Source of the DNA: Plumapathes pennacea
Lineage: Eukaryota; Cnidaria; Anthozoa; Antipatharia; Myriopathidae
Length of the DNA stretch: 64,000 bases
Reading direction: 5' to 3'
NCBI GenBank assembly: GCA_964036295.1
Contig: OZ038463.1
Location: forward strand, 11,647,274 to 11,711,273
In this document: positions 1 through 9,815 of the stretch, one piece after another
Layout of the letters: every line of letters begins with the position of its first letter
Position numbering within the stretch: position 1 is the stretch's first letter
Made by a program: the position numbers and the translations under genes
The notes under the pieces: model-generated
Databases searched by the model: none
The model's input: only the letters and a program-made list of their open reading frames with translations
Told to the model about the DNA's origin: nothing

Positions 1-390
1 AGAATAAGTTATAATTATTATAATCCCTGCTAATTTGGTTTTAACTGAAATTAGCTGGAAACTATTAAAAAAGAAAGATATAAAGACCGCGAGCCGACAG
101 GATATGGACAAACAAAAACAGAAGAAACCGATTTAACTCATAGGTAAAGGCATAAACTATACAGGCATACAAACACAGAGTTTACACAGTCGCAGGCCCA
201 CAGATTAAAAAGTGTATTAATAAAATATCTATGATACTGTACGTGCGTTATGATTGGCTAAAAACATGTTAGGTGAGATTATATTACACACTGACTTGGC
301 GGCCAGGTGGCCTCCTCACGCTACCCTCGCGTCTTCCCTCTTCACGCGTGTTTAGATAAAACTATTATTACACGGGAAAGCGTTATATAT
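1..390. repeat. Segmental-duplication block, copy I (5' flank of a CAP unit)
   Basis: This stretch is nearly identical to about 31163-31550 and is related to 15541-15800 and 45690-45980. In the other copies this DNA lies just upstream (minus-strand sense) of the CAP signal-peptide exon. It holds no convincing coding sequence. At about base 390 the match to the 31-kb copy breaks, and an inverted segment of the foldback element begins. Confidence 0.8.
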
Positions 391-1372
391 ATCTGGGACG
401 AATTCGACATGACAGCTGCACCAGTCTGCGACAACAATGGCTGCATTTACCGGCCGGAAATAGCTTTTTACGGTAAGATGTATCAGATGGCGTTCAGCTT
501 TTTGGTACTTGATCGACTTTTCTTACGACTTGTACGTTTAACCGGACAGAAGCGATTATGTTGTGATGAGTTAGTGTCGCTGAGAAAATGTAAATTAGGT
601 TAAGTTTCAAACTAAACGTCTGTAGATCCACACAAACGCGAATTTGTAGTTCCAGGGGTTTGAAACACCCTTGAAATTCGTTTTTTCGTGATTTAAAGCG
701 GCAATTATAAACATATAGGAACGTCCGACCGCTAATTTCCGATAAAGTCAAAGATCAAAGGATGCGTTGTTTTGGTCACGTAACCCGACTTCAAACCGTT
801 CCCGAAATCCGCCATTTAATTTACCCCAATTTTTTATTTGCTATATGTTTAGTTCAAGGGATGGTCCTTCCCTGGGGTAAATTCTCAGTGGTCGAAGCGA
901 TGTACCAGAGTGCGATTTTTGGCTTTGAACTTGACCTACATTTTAAGGTCACACATCACTGTCACGGTCATAAATTTTGAAAATCTGCCAAAAATTCAGG
1001 CTTCGGTAACACTGCAATCTGACAGCATTAATTAACAGAGGAGAGACATTGTTTACTTTGTAGGACGAATTTTCTGTAAAACGGTCTTTACCATTGTGAG
1101 GGAGCTTCCGAAAAACTTGGTATTTTAGTGTAGAATTTGCCAAATTCCACGCGCGAACACAAAAAAATTCACCAAAAATAGATAAAGAATCAAAACAACC
1201 TTGGACCTATATTTTTGGTAATAGTTACTGAGGGCCTTTAATATGGCAAAGTTTGAGAAAATCGGATTTTTCTATCTTGCATACAGCAACCCGCTCTTAA
1301 AAACCTATGATACTACACTTTTGAAACCCAATTTCAGTGAGCATGTAAGGTTCGGAGTCATAGGTGGTGCTT
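391..1372. repeat. Half of a long foldback element, inverted relative to 32537-33545
   Basis: The sequence is the reverse complement of about 32537-33545. Open frames within it, such as 494-751 minus and 949-1143 minus, reappear on the plus strand at 33174-33551 and 32782-32976. From about 1205 on it also matches the right arm of the same element (34925-35106). I read it as the retained right arm of a long inverted-repeat element whose other arm has been lost here. The shared open frames follow from the duplication and show no recognisable domain. Confidence 0.7.
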
Positions 1373-1506
1373 AATTCACAACACAATTACATTTACAATT
1401 TCTAACAACAGTGACTTTCGTTCACTTCAACCCTTTCGCTGCCACAGTGACTACAGTCGCCCAACTGAAGAATGCAATATACGACTAGTCAGTCGCCCAA
1501 AGAGTA

Positions 1507-1661
1507 CAATGGAACCTCGTTAATGCGGCCACTGGCGGGACATAAAAATCTGGCCGTATTAACGAGGATTTTAGATAAGAAAATGACCGAGCGTTTTGTT
1601 CCGCGGGACAAAAAATGGTGGCCGCGTAAGCGCGAGGTGGCGGTAAGGCGGGGTTCCATTG
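1507..1661. mobile_element. Pogo/Tigger-like MITE
   Basis: Terminal inverted repeats CAATGGAACCTCGTTAA and GGGGTTCCATTG are flanked by TA on both sides (1505-1506 and 1662-1663). The CAGTGGAACCTC-type end and TA duplication are typical of pogo/Tigger elements. Related copies lie at 35238-35391 and 47133-47288, in the equivalent place of other duplicated blocks, so the insertion predates the duplication. Confidence 0.7.
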
Positions 1662-1813
1662 TACAAAGAAAACATAAACTAATCAAAACCTTTATTTTAT
1701 TAAGACAATCACACAGTTTGCTATATATTTGCCGATAGTGAGTCCTAAAACAATTTATATGCTAGAGACAGTGATTTTGATCCTAATAGCGACAAGGAAC
1801 TGCTGTTAAACGA

Positions 1814-1921
<108 letters not shown>

Positions 1922-2571
1922 TTACTTTTTTTACTTTTTTTTTTTTTTTCACAATGCACGAGAACTCTGTATTTCGAAATCATTGACTGGGACAAAAACG
2001 CCGTGGTGATTTGAGGACGTTTATTTTGCTGGAAGAAACCTAAACGCTCCACGAGGAGGCAGGAAGATTAAGCGGTGAGTTTTGAATAATATAACTTTCA
2101 ACGATGTGTCGGGCGCAGTTTGTGATGAAATGATTTTCTTTTAGTGCCATTTTGCCTTCTACATTATTGTACGTGTAAGAAACTTATTCAAAAGAATAAA
2201 AAATACTCTGAATTACAAAGCAGTTTCTTCTGGAAAGAGATAAGACTGCAGTTTTTTTAAATCTTTTAGTGAGCGAGCAAGGGCGAGTTCGAGTCCTTCA
2301 CCGAATAAAGTTCACTGCAGTGTAGTTGTTTGACACACGCTATGGGCCATATTATTCAGCTCAGAACAAATTAGTATTTATCTAGGCAGTTGGTTCGACA
2401 GACGCTTATTTTCTTTCAAGATTTACAAATCGGTAGAATTGTAAGCTGTTAACTGAATTTGTTGTGAAAACAAACGTGCGTAATTCATGCCTGATCGCGA
2501 TCATTGCTGTTGTTGAATGAACGAGACGAGTACTCGTTGGGGCCTTGTTTTGTGTTTGCCGAAAGATCTAA

Positions 2572-2726
2572 AGCCATATAATAAATACCTTATTAACCTC
2601 GTTTGCTTTGTCCGTACCGTAAGTTATGGATCCTCGTTTTTTTTCGTCGCCTTATGGCCATAAGGCCACGAAAAAAACTCGGTCCATAACTTACTGTACG
2701 GACCGCGCGCTCGGTTAATAAGATCT
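2572..2726. mobile_element. Foldback (long inverted repeat) element, truncated
   Basis: The element starts AGCCATATAATAAAT and contains a near-perfect hairpin. The arm TCCGTACCGTAAGTTATGGA is mirrored at 2682-2702, with centre near TTATGGCCATAA. The intact relative at 36927-37095 ends with the matching ATTTATTATATGGCT terminus, which is missing here. No coding capacity is seen. Confidence 0.75.
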
Positions 2727-3159
2727 ATGTATGTATGTATATATTTAAGCAATATAATACGAGTTTCCATGTCTTTGTACTCTTATATAAACACGCGGGA
2801 TGCTGGGAGAACACGAGAAAAAGTTCAAAATCACAAGCCGCTTCCGGCTTTCTGTCTCATGGTTTCCGAATTAAATTTCATGCAATATTCAGACAACTTT
2901 TCTTCACGCTGCTTCACTAATTGCACATGATTTGCACACGACTTCACTATTTGATCTAATAGCCCTCTGCAGTTTCTGTAAAACATGAATCTTTTGAAGT
3001 AGGGGACGACTCGCAGTCTTTTTATTTCATGATTCGTCATTTCCATGTCTTTGTACTTATTTATAAAATGTTTTTTTTAACCAATCAGAGCACGCGTAGT
3101 ATCATACTTATTTTATAATTTACATTTGTCACCTTGGTAACATGTTATAACATTATTTA

Positions 3160-3417
3160 GGCCTGGGTCAAACGTTGAACTTCGGCTCGGGTTAATTCTC
3201 GATCTTAGCATACGTCTAACTCAATGCAAATTAGCTCAAACAATGGTTTCTGCTAAATAATTTGCATCGAGTTCGACGCATGTTAAGATCGACGCTTAAC
3301 CCAGGCCTTACTGATTACTTTACATCAGCCAAACTCAATGCAAATTTGATGAAACAATTATTTTTGCGCATTTACACTGACTTCGGCTCTTGTGAAGTAC
3401 GGCGTTTGACCCGGGCC
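3160..3417. mobile_element. MITE with GGCCTGGGTCAAACG termini
   Basis: Imperfect terminal inverted repeats (GGCCTGGGTCAAACG and CGTTTGACCCGGGCC) are flanked by TA. An internal inverted repeat around AACCCAGGCC gives it a composite hairpin. Duplicated copies are at 17667-17924 and 38828-39085, and a degraded relative is near 61115-61190. Confidence 0.7.
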
Positions 3418-4576
3418 TAATTTTTTAGTCGAGGATGTGCTTTTTGCGTGTAATTCTACTGAACGTGTTCATTGAACTAAATCCCAACAAAATGGTGGTA
3501 CATTAGACATTGTCCAGTAGGCGGGGAACATGAAAATGCGACGGTAATTTAAATCACTTTATTTAAGCCTCCATCACACAACAAATGGATTTTATAAACC
3601 ATGCTAATCTAGCATCTCAAATGAATGAGATATTTGTCTTCTTCATAATGAATTTAATACTTCATCCAATAAAATTCGCCGAAGAATTAGGTGTTAATAG
3701 CAAAGCATACTCATAAAGAAGTGATACGCATGGTCAAGTTAATGGTGCTTTTTCTGAAGTTTTGCACGCTTAATCACACCGGAAATTTTTTTGTTTAAGG
3801 GAGCATGGGGACCAGCTGGGGCACTTTGTTTTGGTTGATCTCTGAATCCATTTGATACAGTTGCGCAATATGCTTCTTTGTTGAAGCTTCCTTGCTGAAC
3901 GTTGCGCACATAATCGTTGTTTCCTTTATTGAAATTTCCCGGGGGTTTGTATCGTCCGACGATGTAGGCGCACTTCATGCCATTGCTCGTCGCTTCTGCT
4001 CTGCCAATACCGAGCTCCAGGCTTTCTTTCCAGACCACCTGGGTGAAATGACCAGTTCCCCCCTGGCTTCCATCAACTCCAAACTGGTAACCAGGTTGGC
4101 AAACTTCGTTGTACCTATATATAACACAGAAGAAGACCGCTTAAGGCTGAGTAACTAGAGCGGTTTTCGAATGACTGTCGAAAGTAATCGTGTGATTGCT
4201 TTGGTTTTGCTTTGGTTTTGCGTTTGCTTTGCAGTCTGATTGGTCGACAGAAAAAGGCGCTAGTCGTCGGCCAATCAGAGGTGAAAGTAACACCAATCGT
4301 GTGTTTGGTTTTACTCGTCATCATCACGAAAGAATTTTTTTCATTTTTTTTTTCCTTCCCTACAGTGCACATGTTGTGTTGTTTCGTTTCTTAGTTTCTG
4401 GTCATGTGAAAGGCGTCTGTATGTCGAGCTTTTGAGCTTTTTTTTGCCGTTGTTGTTCGTCGACTCGGGTCGAGTCGTTTCGTCAAGTTAGCGGCGGACA
4501 AGCGTATTTCAAGCAGCTAAACATGTGGAGATCTCAACACGAACTGGAGAAACGGTTCACTGGCTAGCGAAGGACG

Positions 4577-5584
4577 ATGGCTTGGAGACAGAACCAGTTC
4601 GGTGGCGTTTACAAGAGAGGTTCTTCATATCCCATGCAGAAGCGCTACCAAATTGTTGCGTCCTACCTTGAAAGTGGCAGTCTAACCGAGGCTTCGGTAG
4701 CAAATATGTGCACTTACGACACTGCAAATTCTGTGACTTTGAAATTTCTAAACACCGGAAGCTTTGAACCCGGGAATAGAGGGTCTCCTCCGACGATCAT
4801 GGACCCATAGAAAGTTGCGTACCTTGAATCTCTGGTTTGCCACGACCCCTTCATGTACCTATCTGAAATGCAGCAGGCTCTTCAGGACGATCTACAATTG
4901 GAACATTTTGCAGTGCCCTCCATTCCTACCATCTGCAAAACTCTCCAGAATTTAGACTTAACCCGACATAAAGCATCGAAAGTGCCGTTAGAAAGATTCA
5001 CGGAAGTAAACATTGCCAGGCGCACTGCTTTTGTTAACTGGCGAAGATCTGTTGATCCCAGAAGGTTGTAGTTCGTTGACGAGACTGCAGTTCAATTGGC
5101 AGACGGAGTGAGAAGAATTGGGCGATGCCATACAAATCACAACCTCCCTCTAGTGACCAACAGAGCAGACGAAAGAGAGAAAATGTCAGTCCTCAGTGTG
5201 GTTGGATACGACGCGGGAGTACTGGACGCCTATCCAATTTATGGAAGCTTCAACAGAATTCAATTTAATGATGGTATGAACCAGCATTTTGTACATCTTA
5301 TTCCTCGCGATTCTTACCTTGTAATGGATAATGCTTCAATTCATAACGAACGAGATTTGATCAACATGCTTGCACCAAATAACATCACGCTCGTTAAATT
5401 ACCACCTTATTCCTACGATTTTAATCCTATAGAACTGGTTTTTGGCATTGTTAAAAGCTACGTTCGTAGGTGGCCAGAGTTGCTGAGATCAAACACGCCA
5501 TTAGCCATTGTGAACGCATTTGCTCAAGTCTCAGTAAACAGTGTAAGAAGATTTTATCACAAGTGCTGGCAAGTTGCAAGCTGA
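4577..5584 (+). pseudogene. DDE transposase (Tc1/IS630 superfamily), two in-frame stops
   Basis: A single reading frame of 336 codon positions is interrupted by TAG at 4808-4810 and 5069-5071 and ends with TGA. The N-terminal part resembles a helix-turn-helix DNA-binding region (QKRYQIVASYLESGS, SLTEASVAN). The catalytic core is recognisable. FVDET carries the first Asp just after the second TAG, VMDNASIHN carries the second Asp, and LPPYSYDFNPIEL supplies the Glu in the usual LPPYSP-LNPIE context. The enzyme would cut and rejoin the ends of the surrounding element at TA sites. With both stops it cannot give full-length protein without read-through. Only point nonsense changes are seen, no frameshift, so decay looks recent. 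Confidence 0.85.
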
Positions 5585-7979
5585 AACATATGTACATGTA
5601 TTTTGGTTGGACGAGCTCAATTTGCATGGCAATCTACCTGGTTTTTAAAATGCCTTTACGGTATTTTGTGTGCTCAACCAAAAAACTTTCTTACGAAAGA
5701 TATTTCAGAAATGGTGTGGTTTACAACGACAATGACATTTTATAAATATCCAGAAAGAATATGAATTTCTACAGTTACTTTTCTCTGACGAAACTTTGAC
5801 TTTAATCATTCTGCATTAAGAGAATTACAGTCATGTACAAAATTCCTGATGACAATAGACTATTTTTACAATTTCGTACATTGTATGATTGTGACAGCTT
5901 GTGAACTACCAGTTATACAGAATGAAATATTTTATAGCCATGGTAACAACACAGACCCTTTTCCAGCTAAAAATTATTTGCATGCATATTTGCATTTTTA
6001 GATGACTGTCAATAGGATCAGTGAATAGTTTTGATTTTGCATTTGCTGTTTGGATTGGTTACACAAAATGTTGTGATGCAATGTACTTTCACTTGGCAAA
6101 TGGTTTGAATCCAGGAGTCTCAACAGTTAATTTGTGATTGTCTGGGTGGTAGTCAGTAGTCTTCAGAAAGATTGGTCCTGTTGTCTGATGTGTTCACTAC
6201 CTGAACAGAGGTCATCTTTGACTCTGACAACTTCTGCTCTGGTAGTCGAAGGCATCAGTCAACAGTAACAATCTTCCTGAGGACTGCTGACTACCACCTG
6301 GACAATCACAATCAAAAAATATTTTACAGATTTCCATCAGATCAAAGGCTGGTGGTGGTGTCATAATAGTGGTCCAACTTGTGAAATACACATGGCCCTT
6401 GATTTTCAACAGTCTTTTCAATCCACTTTGTTATTGCCTTTCACATGACCAGACACTTTAATTACTTGATGTCCTGTGTATCTACATGTATGTGCTAATG
6501 TATTTAAGCAGTGTCGTCTTTTTATATATTCAATAAATTTTGAAAACTAGAATAATAATCATGTAATTTCCTCTTTTGTCCTGAAAATGGCCCCCACTGA
6601 TTTTGGTACAGAAAACAGTGGTCGTGTTTACAGTTATAAAGCACATAAAATTACTATAAATAGTCAAAGTTCCCAGTTTACAAATTACTGCCCAAGCCTC
6701 ATCTTTTCCTGTGTGCAAAATTCCATACACAGCTCAATCTGAATTATTTGTTTGGAAAAATATTTACATTCAATGATATTTACATTTGTACATTTAAAAA
6801 CCATGCACAGTTCCTGAGCTGAAATATTCTGCTGGACCATTGGTAAATAAAACTATGACAAAGCACACAGTCAAACACCACTGAGCCAAACGTGAATGCC
6901 GATTTTACACAGTGCAATTTTAGCTAAACAGTAACTGTTGATTGCATCAGTCAACAGCAACAGTCTGCCTGAAGAATACTGACTAATACCCAGACAATCA
7001 CATCCAATCATGTTTTTCAAAACAAAATCAAACACATTTCTATTTTTGGCATTTGATTGCAGACTGTGTCATGCGGCATGCGTCATCTTGATGTGACCTG
7101 ACACCATTCTGGTTTTGGGCATACTTTCTTTTTTCGTTTTGTTTACAAATTTATCGTTTGCATAATGTAATGAAGCACTTGTCAGCAAGCATATACGAGG
7201 GTATCATCCATTTTCGGATGACTGTCGGAAACCAAAACCAAAGTATAATCACGCGCTGTTCCATCAACACAAACAAATCAGAGAACACACATTTCCTTCG
7301 AAGATCAAGAATGTAATAGCCTATTTTCAACGCTGGCTCAGTCAGTTCCCGATCAGTTGCGAATGAAGTTCACATCGATCAACACACTGGATCAAGCAAA
7401 CATTCATCCTAGCGATTCATGCGGTAAAGAAATCATGCGATTTTCGACCAAGCTAAACGAAAAAGTATGTACTTACACTTCCAAGAGGCGTGAGATGTTA
7501 AAAGACGGAACAAAGTCTATGATTTCTCGATTGTGAAGTCAATTACTTCCACAACTTCAGTCGACAGGTACGGCGATCGCAGCGACTCCGTGAACGAAAT
7601 AATGACTTGTAAGACAAACACCACAGCAACCTCTGCTTCAATCCACTTTATTCCAATTGGCATCATCGTGAATTGCAGAAGAATTACAAGCATTTCCATT
7701 TTCGAGACGAAATCAGCGACCCTCTTCCACTCGGCATTCCTTCGGACCTTCTCTGAGCGGCTCACGCCATACCTCGAACAGCTCGAGATTTCATTGGCTA
7801 GTAAACGCAAGTAAACACACGATTGCGTTTGCTCGCCTCTCTGATTGGTTAGTAAAACCAAAACCAAACCCGATGTATTGCGTTTGGTTTTGCTCGCACT
7901 TCTGATTGGTCGGACGTGTTTTTGCTTGCGTCTCTGATTGGCTTTGTGATTGCTTTGGTTTTGCTTTGGTTTTGGTTTT
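5585..7979. other. Non-coding 3' part of the Tc1-type element
   Basis: No credible gene is seen. Positions 6090-6320 contain two inverted, degraded copies of the Penelope-like terminal sequence (TTTGAATCCAGGAG, TGGTAGTCGAAGGCATCAGTC), and a further scrap lies near 6940-6990. From 7810 on, several spaced copies of a Trp/Gln-poor, CTCTGATTGG-containing repeat lead into the right terminal inverted repeat. Subterminal repeats of this kind often bind transposase. That role is inferred here. Confidence 0.5.
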
Positions 7980-8725
7980 CGACAGTCATTCGAAAACCGC
8001 TCTATCAACAGGACAAGAGCATGACCTCACCTATTAATACATCTATTTTTCATATATTGCACGTTCGGAAGTATGTATTGTTGGTTGTAATATAACTGGT
8101 AGATGACTTTATAGATTCAAAGCGTAATGAGCAGCCTTTTAACCCTCGAGGGAAGTAGCCGCAAAGTTATACTCCCACCACCGCACAGGATGGATCACTT
8201 TCCTCCGCACCGCCCGTCCCACCCTCCCCCCCCACATATTTTTACTTGGGCAATCGAAATATATCCGCCAGTCCAAATACTCCCACTTTACTTGTGTGCT
8301 GTAGCATGTGAAGACGTAGTGTCTTTTATTGGAATGCCAGTAATAGGCCTGAATAAGGTCAAATTTCTCTTTCCGTGATAAAAAATGTCAGTAATTCGTC
8401 TCCTAATATTGTATGCACACAAAATAACAAAAACAACAACTATTTCTTAGTAACAAAACAATATAACTTTACCAGTTTGTGACAGCCTCGGTCATCGACT
8501 GTGCTTTATTAGTTGAGCAGCCCATGGACAGGTTTTCCCCTTGACCAGGTCGTTGTGATTTCTGTGAGTGCTTCATATTGCCAGACGCGGCAATTTCCTG
8601 TGCGTAGGCGGCAGCGGCATCACTCATCTCTCGATTAAGAGTCATCGCAGGAGAGTTATGAACAGCTCGGAACTTGTTGTGAACATCAAGAGCTTCTGTC
8701 TCTTCAGGGGAGAAAGGTTATGTCC

Positions 8726-9566
8726 CTAAAAAGCACAATGTGGATTAGAATTGCACAGCAAAAAGTTCTTGCCATGTTTAGGCATTGTAACATGGCAAAT
8801 GGTTTGAACCCAGGAGTGTGAACAGTGGGTTGGTTGTGATCGTCCGGGTTAGAGTAGTCTCCAGAAAGACTGTTGTTGGTGACTGACGTTTCGACTACCT
8901 GAGCGGAAGTCATCTTCAGAGTCAAGGGAAAAGTATTCGTCAGATGGCGGTATATATGTCTCTGGTTGTAGAAGTGATTGGTCCGTTATGTCGGTCTATG
9001 GTTGGTCGAGTCGGCTTGGTTGTGTTTCGTTATTGGTCAGTTGATGTTCTTTTGTCCTGTTGATTAGTCTATTGTTCGTTCGGTTGCATTTGATGTCACC
9101 TATCAGTCGTTTGTAAGGTGCCGGTAATTGTTGGCATCTGTTGAGTGGTTTCCGTTCTAAGTTTGTGTACCAGCTTTCCAGAGTAAGTCGTTGGTAGTAG
9201 GTGGTACTGTGGCTGATGCATTCAGCAGAGTCCCAGTTGATGTCGTGTTTAGTCTGTCGGTGGTGTTCAGAAATGTGATTTCTGATGTCGCCGTTTCTGG
9301 TAGCTCGTTTGTGTTCAGTAAGTCTCGTGTTCAGGTTTCTGCCAGTTTCACCGATGTAGGTGGCTTTGCAGTCAGTACAAGATATTCTGTATATACTGTT
9401 CCCTGTCTGTTGATGGGTTCGTCTTTGTCCTTTACGTTGGTCAGTAAGTCGCGTAGAGTCGTGATGGGTTTGTGGGCTACCCGGATGTTGTAGGGTCGTA
9501 GAATACGTGCTATCGTCTCAGAGGTGCCTCTGATATACGGTAGTGTGGCCAAGGTCAATGGAGTTG
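8726..9566 (-). mobile_element. Penelope-like element fragment (3' end with GIY-YIG remnant)
   Basis: The minus strand matches the better preserved copy at 40063-40915 across the terminal sequence, the hammerhead-like motif and the endonuclease region. The peptide run YIRGTSETIARILRPYN at its upstream end is shared, and the frame is broken further downstream. No reverse transcriptase is present, so it is a 5'-truncated relic. It abuts the N-terminal CAP1 exon on one side and, near 9567, the start of the next duplicated unit (GGTGGTACACCAGACATTG) on the other. A deletion of the intervening CAP1 5' region therefore ended at, or was caused by, this element. Confidence 0.75.
8880..8924 (-). ncRNA. 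Hammerhead-ribozyme-like motif in Penelope-like terminus
   Basis: Read on the minus strand, 5-bp stem I (TGACT/AGTCA) encloses the core CTGAAGA. Stem II is GACT/AGTC with an 11-nt loop, followed by GAAA, a self-complementary ACGT as minimal stem III, and a GTC cleavage triplet. Penelope-like elements are known to carry type I hammerheads with very short stem III that work as dimers. The match here was drawn by eye and activity is untested. Confidence 0.6.
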
Positions 9567-9815
9567 TGGATGGTGGTACACCAGACATTGCCAAGTAGGC
9601 AGGGAACATGAAAATGCGACAGCAATTTAAATGACTTTATTTAAGCCTCCATCACACAGCAAATGGATTTTATAAACCATGCTAATCTAGCATCTCAAAT
9701 GGATGACATATTTGTCTTTTTCATAAGGAATTTAATACTTTATAAAGTAAAATTCCCCGAAGAATTAGGCGTTAATAGCAAGGATACTCATAAAGAAATA
9801 ATATGCATGATCAAG

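Larger units (their letters stand above)
4158..8002 (+). mobile_element. Tc1/mariner-type DNA transposon, 3845 bp
   Basis: The ends are perfect inverted repeats of at least 23 bp, starting GAGCGGTTTTCGAATGAC and ending with its complement. They are flanked by TA at 4156-4157 and 8003-8004. The paralogous introns of CAP3 (near 18661) and CAP4 (near 39795) carry the empty site, with one TA between the same flanking words, so the insertion and TA duplication are directly visible. Inside are a broken DDE transposase (4577-5584) and subterminal repeats containing CTGATTGG/CCAATCAG. About 2.4 kb of non-coding DNA follows, including Penelope-like scraps near 6090-6320. A second TIR-like word near 7213-7250 suggests a nested or rearranged derivative. 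Confidence 0.9.
3739..8725 (-). pseudogene. CAP1: 5'-truncated CAP-superfamily gene
   Basis: Two exons of a CAP (SCP/GAPR-1-like) gene are recognisable. The N-terminal half-domain exon is at 8473-8725 and contains DLHNKF, the PGQGENL block and the AVTNW end. The C-terminal half-domain exon is at 3739-4114 and reads YNEVCQPGYQFG, GHFTQVVW, CAYIVGRYKPPGN, then stop. The splice phase (TG|G for Trp) joins them in frame. The signal-peptide and linker exons found in CAP2 and CAP4 are absent. Instead, Penelope-like sequence begins directly at the upstream exon edge. From the only visible acceptor, the entry frame meets TAA after two codons, where the paralogs read Ser-Phe-Ser. A Tc1-type element fills the intron. 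It is probably a dead copy. Use of these exons by CAP2 transcripts cannot be excluded but would need another acceptor. Confidence 0.75.

Noticed and set aside
1472-1738. 88-codon frame at 1472-1738, with a relative at 47098-47367
   Set aside because: It spans the Tigger-like MITE and its TA flanks; the similarity reflects the element and not a protein.
7517-8008. 163-codon minus-strand frame with a hydrophobic stretch at the end of the Tc1-type element
   Set aside because: It runs through the terminal inverted repeat and the Gln/Lys-rich subterminal repeats. Its composition is explained by those repeats, and no homologous motif is seen.
8127-8378. Frame reading SSLLTLEGSSRKVILPPPHR, repeated at 18990 and 41587
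   Set aside because: It lies in the intron between the two CAP-domain exons and is repeated only because the unit is duplicated. No splice signals or known domain support coding.
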